Position numbers and translations under genes: made by a program | In this document: positions 6,589-8,361 of the stretch, one piece after another | Numbering within the stretch: the first letter of the stretch is position 1 | Layout: every line of letters starts with the position of its first letter | The notes under the pieces: model-generated | What the model saw: only the letters and a program-made list of their open reading frames with translations | Told to the model about the DNA's origin: nothing | Databases searched by the model: none | DNA from: Bacteroidales bacterium | GTDB lineage: Bacteria > Bacteroidota > Bacteroidia > Bacteroidales > UBA12077 | NCBI GenBank assembly: GCA_030635365.1 | Contig: DAOVYZ010000131.1 | Location: 1 to 8,361, forward strand | Reading direction: 5' to 3' | Length of the DNA stretch: 8,361 nt

Positions 6589-7920
6589 TTAATTATTTAA
6601 TGTCAGCTCTTTACTATATAATGTTTTAGGTTCATAATAATCGAAGAGGTCGTAGGTTGGCCAATAATCTATTGTAGCTAATCCTCTAATCATCGTTTTG
6701 TTTATTTGCACAGGAAAACGAGCACCATACTTTGGAGTTGTATTTATTATTAATACCCAGCTTAGTCCATTTTTTTCTCTTTTAAGTAAAGCTGATGTTC
6801 CGGACAATGTTCCTGTCCTCCACCAAAACCCTTTATTATCAGTACCTGTCCATCCAAAAGGACGAATCTTTTTAGTAGAACTAGTCATTTTAGCTATTGT
6901 TTCTTTAGATAGTATATCATTACGCGTATCAAATCCATCAATTGCTACAAGTAATTTCATAAGTTCTGTAGGTGTTGCTACCCAACCACCTGCAGATCCT
7001 AATGTTTCTATGGAATTTCCACCATAAAACTTCGGTACTTTTTCTCCCGTCCCAAAACTTGAAAGTACTTGCCTTTCTTTCTTCAATCCATAATACTTCA
7101 CCTCATTCTCATATCTTTCTTCAGGTAGTGATTTCCCGAGATGCATATCATATATTCCTAAAGGATTTAATATTTGTGTAATAACATAATCCTCATATGA
7201 TGTTTTTGTTACTTCTTCGATTATCAAACCCAGTAATGCATATCCAAAATTCGAATATATTGATTTTTTGCCCGGAGAATAATCCAATTTACGATTCTTT
7301 AGTACATATTCTACTATTGTTTCAACTTCTATTGGCAGTTCCTTATCCATTTCCCTGGCAATAGAAATATTTAAAAACATTGGATCTCCCTTCTTGTTAG
7401 ACCAACCTGAAGTATGATTTAAAAGATTTTCTATCGTTATTCCAAGAATTCTCTCATCACAAATATCCAGGAAATCGTTATTATACAGTATTCCATTTTC
7501 CCCAAAAACCGTATCTGTCAGATTCAGGTTACCTTCTTCAACTAATTTCATCACAGCTATTGCTGTAATAAGCTTTGAAACACTTGCTACACGAAATAAG
7601 TGCCTTGGTTCCACTTTTTCTGAATTCTCTTTATCTGCATATCCAAATCCCTTAGTATAAATAAGTCGTTCATTCTTTACTATAGCCACAGATGCACCTA
7701 CTATATCCCATTTATTCATGAATTCCTTAATTTGCTGGTCAAGTCCAAGCATTGATTCATATTCGGATAAATTATTACTTAATCGTAATGATATAGGCAT
7801 TTTTTCTTCAGAAGGAAAAATCTTTTCCGTACTTGTTTTATCAGAAAAACTGAGTGCTATTTCACCAAGAAAAATTAGCAGAAACAAAAATCCCTTCCTT
7901 AATATCCTTAAAAATTTCAT
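6589..7920 (-). CDS. exported beta-lactamase-family serine hydrolase
   Basis: A 443-residue member of the class C beta-lactamase / penicillin-binding-protein-like hydrolase family (Pfam 'Beta-lactamase'), which includes D-amino peptidases, esterases and many untested enzymes. The N-terminus has a basic start and a hydrophobic stretch (about residues 10 to 24), so it is exported or membrane-anchored; no lipobox cysteine is seen. The three active-site motifs are present: S113-V-S-K116 (nucleophile and base), Y222-S-N224, and R368-T-G370 in the strand FWWRTGTLSG. The last is Arg in place of the Lys or His common in the family. NHTSGWSN near 168 to 175 is also typical. The start is supported by AAAGGA at 7930..7925, four bases upstream. 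It stands alone between a 299-base gap and its own terminator. Substrate cannot be told; resistance to beta-lactams should not be assumed. Confidence 0.92.
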   Translation of the reverse strand: MKFLRILRKGFLFLLIFLGEIALSFSDKTSTEKIFPSEEKMPISLRLSNNLSEYESMLGLDQQIKEFMNKWDIVGASVAIVKNERLIYTKGFGYADKENSEKVEPRHLFRVASVSKLITAIAVMKLVEEGNLNLTDTVFGENGILYNNDFLDICDERILGITIENLLNHTSGWSNKKGDPMFLNISIAREMDKELPIEVETIVEYVLKNRKLDYSPGKKSIYSNFGYALLGLIIEEVTKTSYEDYVITQILNPLGIYDMHLGKSLPEERYENEVKYYGLKKERQVLSSFGTGEKVPKFYGGNSIETLGSAGGWVATPTELMKLLVAIDGFDTRNDILSKETIAKMTSSTKKIRPFGWTGTDNKGFWWRTGTLSGTSALLKREKNGLSWVLIINTTPKYGARFPVQINKTMIRGLATIDYWPTYDLFDYYEPKTLYSKELTLNN

Positions 7921-7951
7921 AACATCCTTTTTTGTTTTCCATTAAAATTAA

Positions 7952-8022
7952 ATATTCAGGGGATTACCCTGAATATCTTCACATTATTTAATATTTTAAT
8001 TAGTAAAACGGTGCGAAGATAT
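7952..8022 (-). promoter_or_regulatory. perfect 10-5-10 hairpin with a competing inverted repeat in the hydrolase leader
   Basis: The arms atattcaggg (7952..7961) and ccctgaatat (7967..7976) are perfectly complementary around five bases, ending 31 bases before the hydrolase ATG. A second pair, atatcttc (7973..7980) and gaagatat (8015..8022), overlaps the first by four bases, so in the transcript the two stems would compete. The hairpin is followed on the minus strand by an interrupted T-rich stretch (ttaatttt), weaker than a normal terminator. It could be an operator dyad, an attenuator or a stabilising leader hairpin. The rest of 7921..8219 shows no gene and no convincing promoter. Confidence 0.5.
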
Positions 8023-8137
8023 ATAAATATTTCAAACAACAAATAAATTGATAACAAGTTTTGATAAATAGTAATATTTTGACGATGAGTTTATTAACAA
8101 TTTTGGAGGAAAATGACGGGAAAGCACAAAGAACAAA

Positions 8138-8197
8138 CCAATTTGGAGTAAATATCGTTTGTTGAAAACTTTTTTAATTGAATTTAATCCAAATTGG
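8138..8197. repeat. 16-base inverted repeat (one mismatch) with 28-base spacer
   Basis: ccaatttggagtaaat at 8138..8153 reappears on the other strand as ccaatttggattaaat (8197..8182), with one mismatch and ten perfect outer pairs. The spacer is 8154..8181. It lies 22 bases after the stop of the beta-barrel gene and, read on the minus strand, is followed by tttgttcttt. A long-loop terminator or mRNA 3' end structure is the simplest reading. The spacer is very short for an invertible segment, and no recombinase is in the window. Confidence 0.5.
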
Positions 8198-8219
8198 CCT
8201 ATTTCTACATATTTAATGA

Positions 8220-8361
8220 TTAAAAGAAAATGCCTAAAGTTAAAATGAATTTGTTATTTCTAGAATCAAAGTTTTGTGATGCTCCATCAATTTGAACAAT
8301 TTCGCCCAAATTGCTAAGACTACCTTCATATTTTAAATCAATTGCAATCTTTTCACCATGA
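8220..8361 (-). CDS. C-terminus of a probable outer-membrane beta-barrel protein (5' partial)
   Basis: An open minus-strand frame enters from the right edge and ends at TAA (8222..8220), giving the last 46 residues. The sequence alternates polar and hydrophobic residues (KIAIDLKYEG, then NKFILTLGIFF) and ends in Phe-Phe. A final amphipathic strand with a terminal aromatic residue is the usual signal of outer-membrane beta-barrels inserted by the BAM machinery. Turn-like stretches rich in Gly, Asn, Asp and Ser separate the two strand-like segments, consistent with a beta-hairpin. The family cannot be named from so little. No gene follows for about 300 bases, so this is the last gene of its transcript. 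Confidence 0.6.
   Translation of the reverse strand, partial: HGEKIAIDLKYEGSLSNLGEIVQIDGASQNFDSRNNKFILTLGIFF

Noticed and set aside
6698..7027. Plus-strand open frame of 109 codons
   Set aside because: Antisense to the serine hydrolase, whose motifs are unmistakable; the encoded peptide has no recognisable domain.
7952..7976. Intrinsic terminator of the beta-barrel gene
   Set aside because: It lies more than 240 bases past that gene's stop and lacks an unbroken T run, so a leader element of the hydrolase gene is the better reading.
8113..8151. Twelve-codon plus-strand frame preceded by ggagg, and a 26-codon frame from 8085
   Set aside because: The ribosome-binding site is tempting, but the peptides are very short, overlap the inverted repeat and lack any promoter or family support.
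8138..8197. Invertible promoter (phase-variation) switch
   Set aside because: The spacer is only 28 bases, no promoter lies inside it and no recombinase gene is nearby.

Overview
The window is AT-rich, and all supported genes lie on the minus strand, so transcription runs from high to low coordinates. Several traits point to Bacteroidota: exported proteins whose signal peptides end in an FSQ-like sequence, A-rich leaders with few strong Shine-Dalgarno sites, a TAnnTTTG-type -7 element (6504..6511), a carboxypeptidase-regulatory-like domain on an exported protein, a kinase with an extracytoplasmic TPR domain, and a beta-barrel terminus ending in two phenylalanines. I cannot place it below phylum; a marine or gut Bacteroidia or Flavobacteriia would fit. 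I see no rRNA, tRNA, CRISPR array, insertion sequence or phage gene.

Layout in transcription order. (1) 8361..8220 is the last 46 residues of a probable outer-membrane beta-barrel protein whose beginning is outside the window. (2) The 299-base gap 8219..7921 holds two notable dyads: a 16-base imperfect inverted repeat (8138..8197), and a perfect 10-5-10 hairpin (7952..7976) in the leader of the next gene. (3) 7920..6589 is a single exported beta-lactamase-family serine hydrolase, closed by a strong intrinsic terminator (6555..6584). (4) A promoter near 6504..6511 appears to drive a five-gene operon: a soluble histidine kinase with a cyclic-nucleotide-binding domain (6425..5196), an exported coiled-coil protein (5191..3608), a small SRPBCC/AHSA1-like protein (3582..3199), an envelope TPR hybrid histidine kinase with a receiver (3147..559), and a small NTF2/SnoaL-like protein (519..133). 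(5) The left 132 bases hold an array of GTAC palindromes and possibly the start of another minus-strand gene at 18.

How the parts may work together (inference). The operon pairs a cytoplasmic kinase that could read a nucleotide second messenger with a membrane kinase whose TPR domain faces the periplasm. Between them are an exported coiled-coil protein that could reach across the periplasm and two small alpha+beta 'cup' proteins that could bind ligands. No DNA-binding response regulator or HPt protein is in the window, so the phosphate output lies elsewhere. I do not recognise this five-gene set as a named system; it is the best candidate here for something undescribed. The second is a gapped DNA motif shared by the operon leader (6451..6473) and the left end (67..94), which may mark co-regulated genes.
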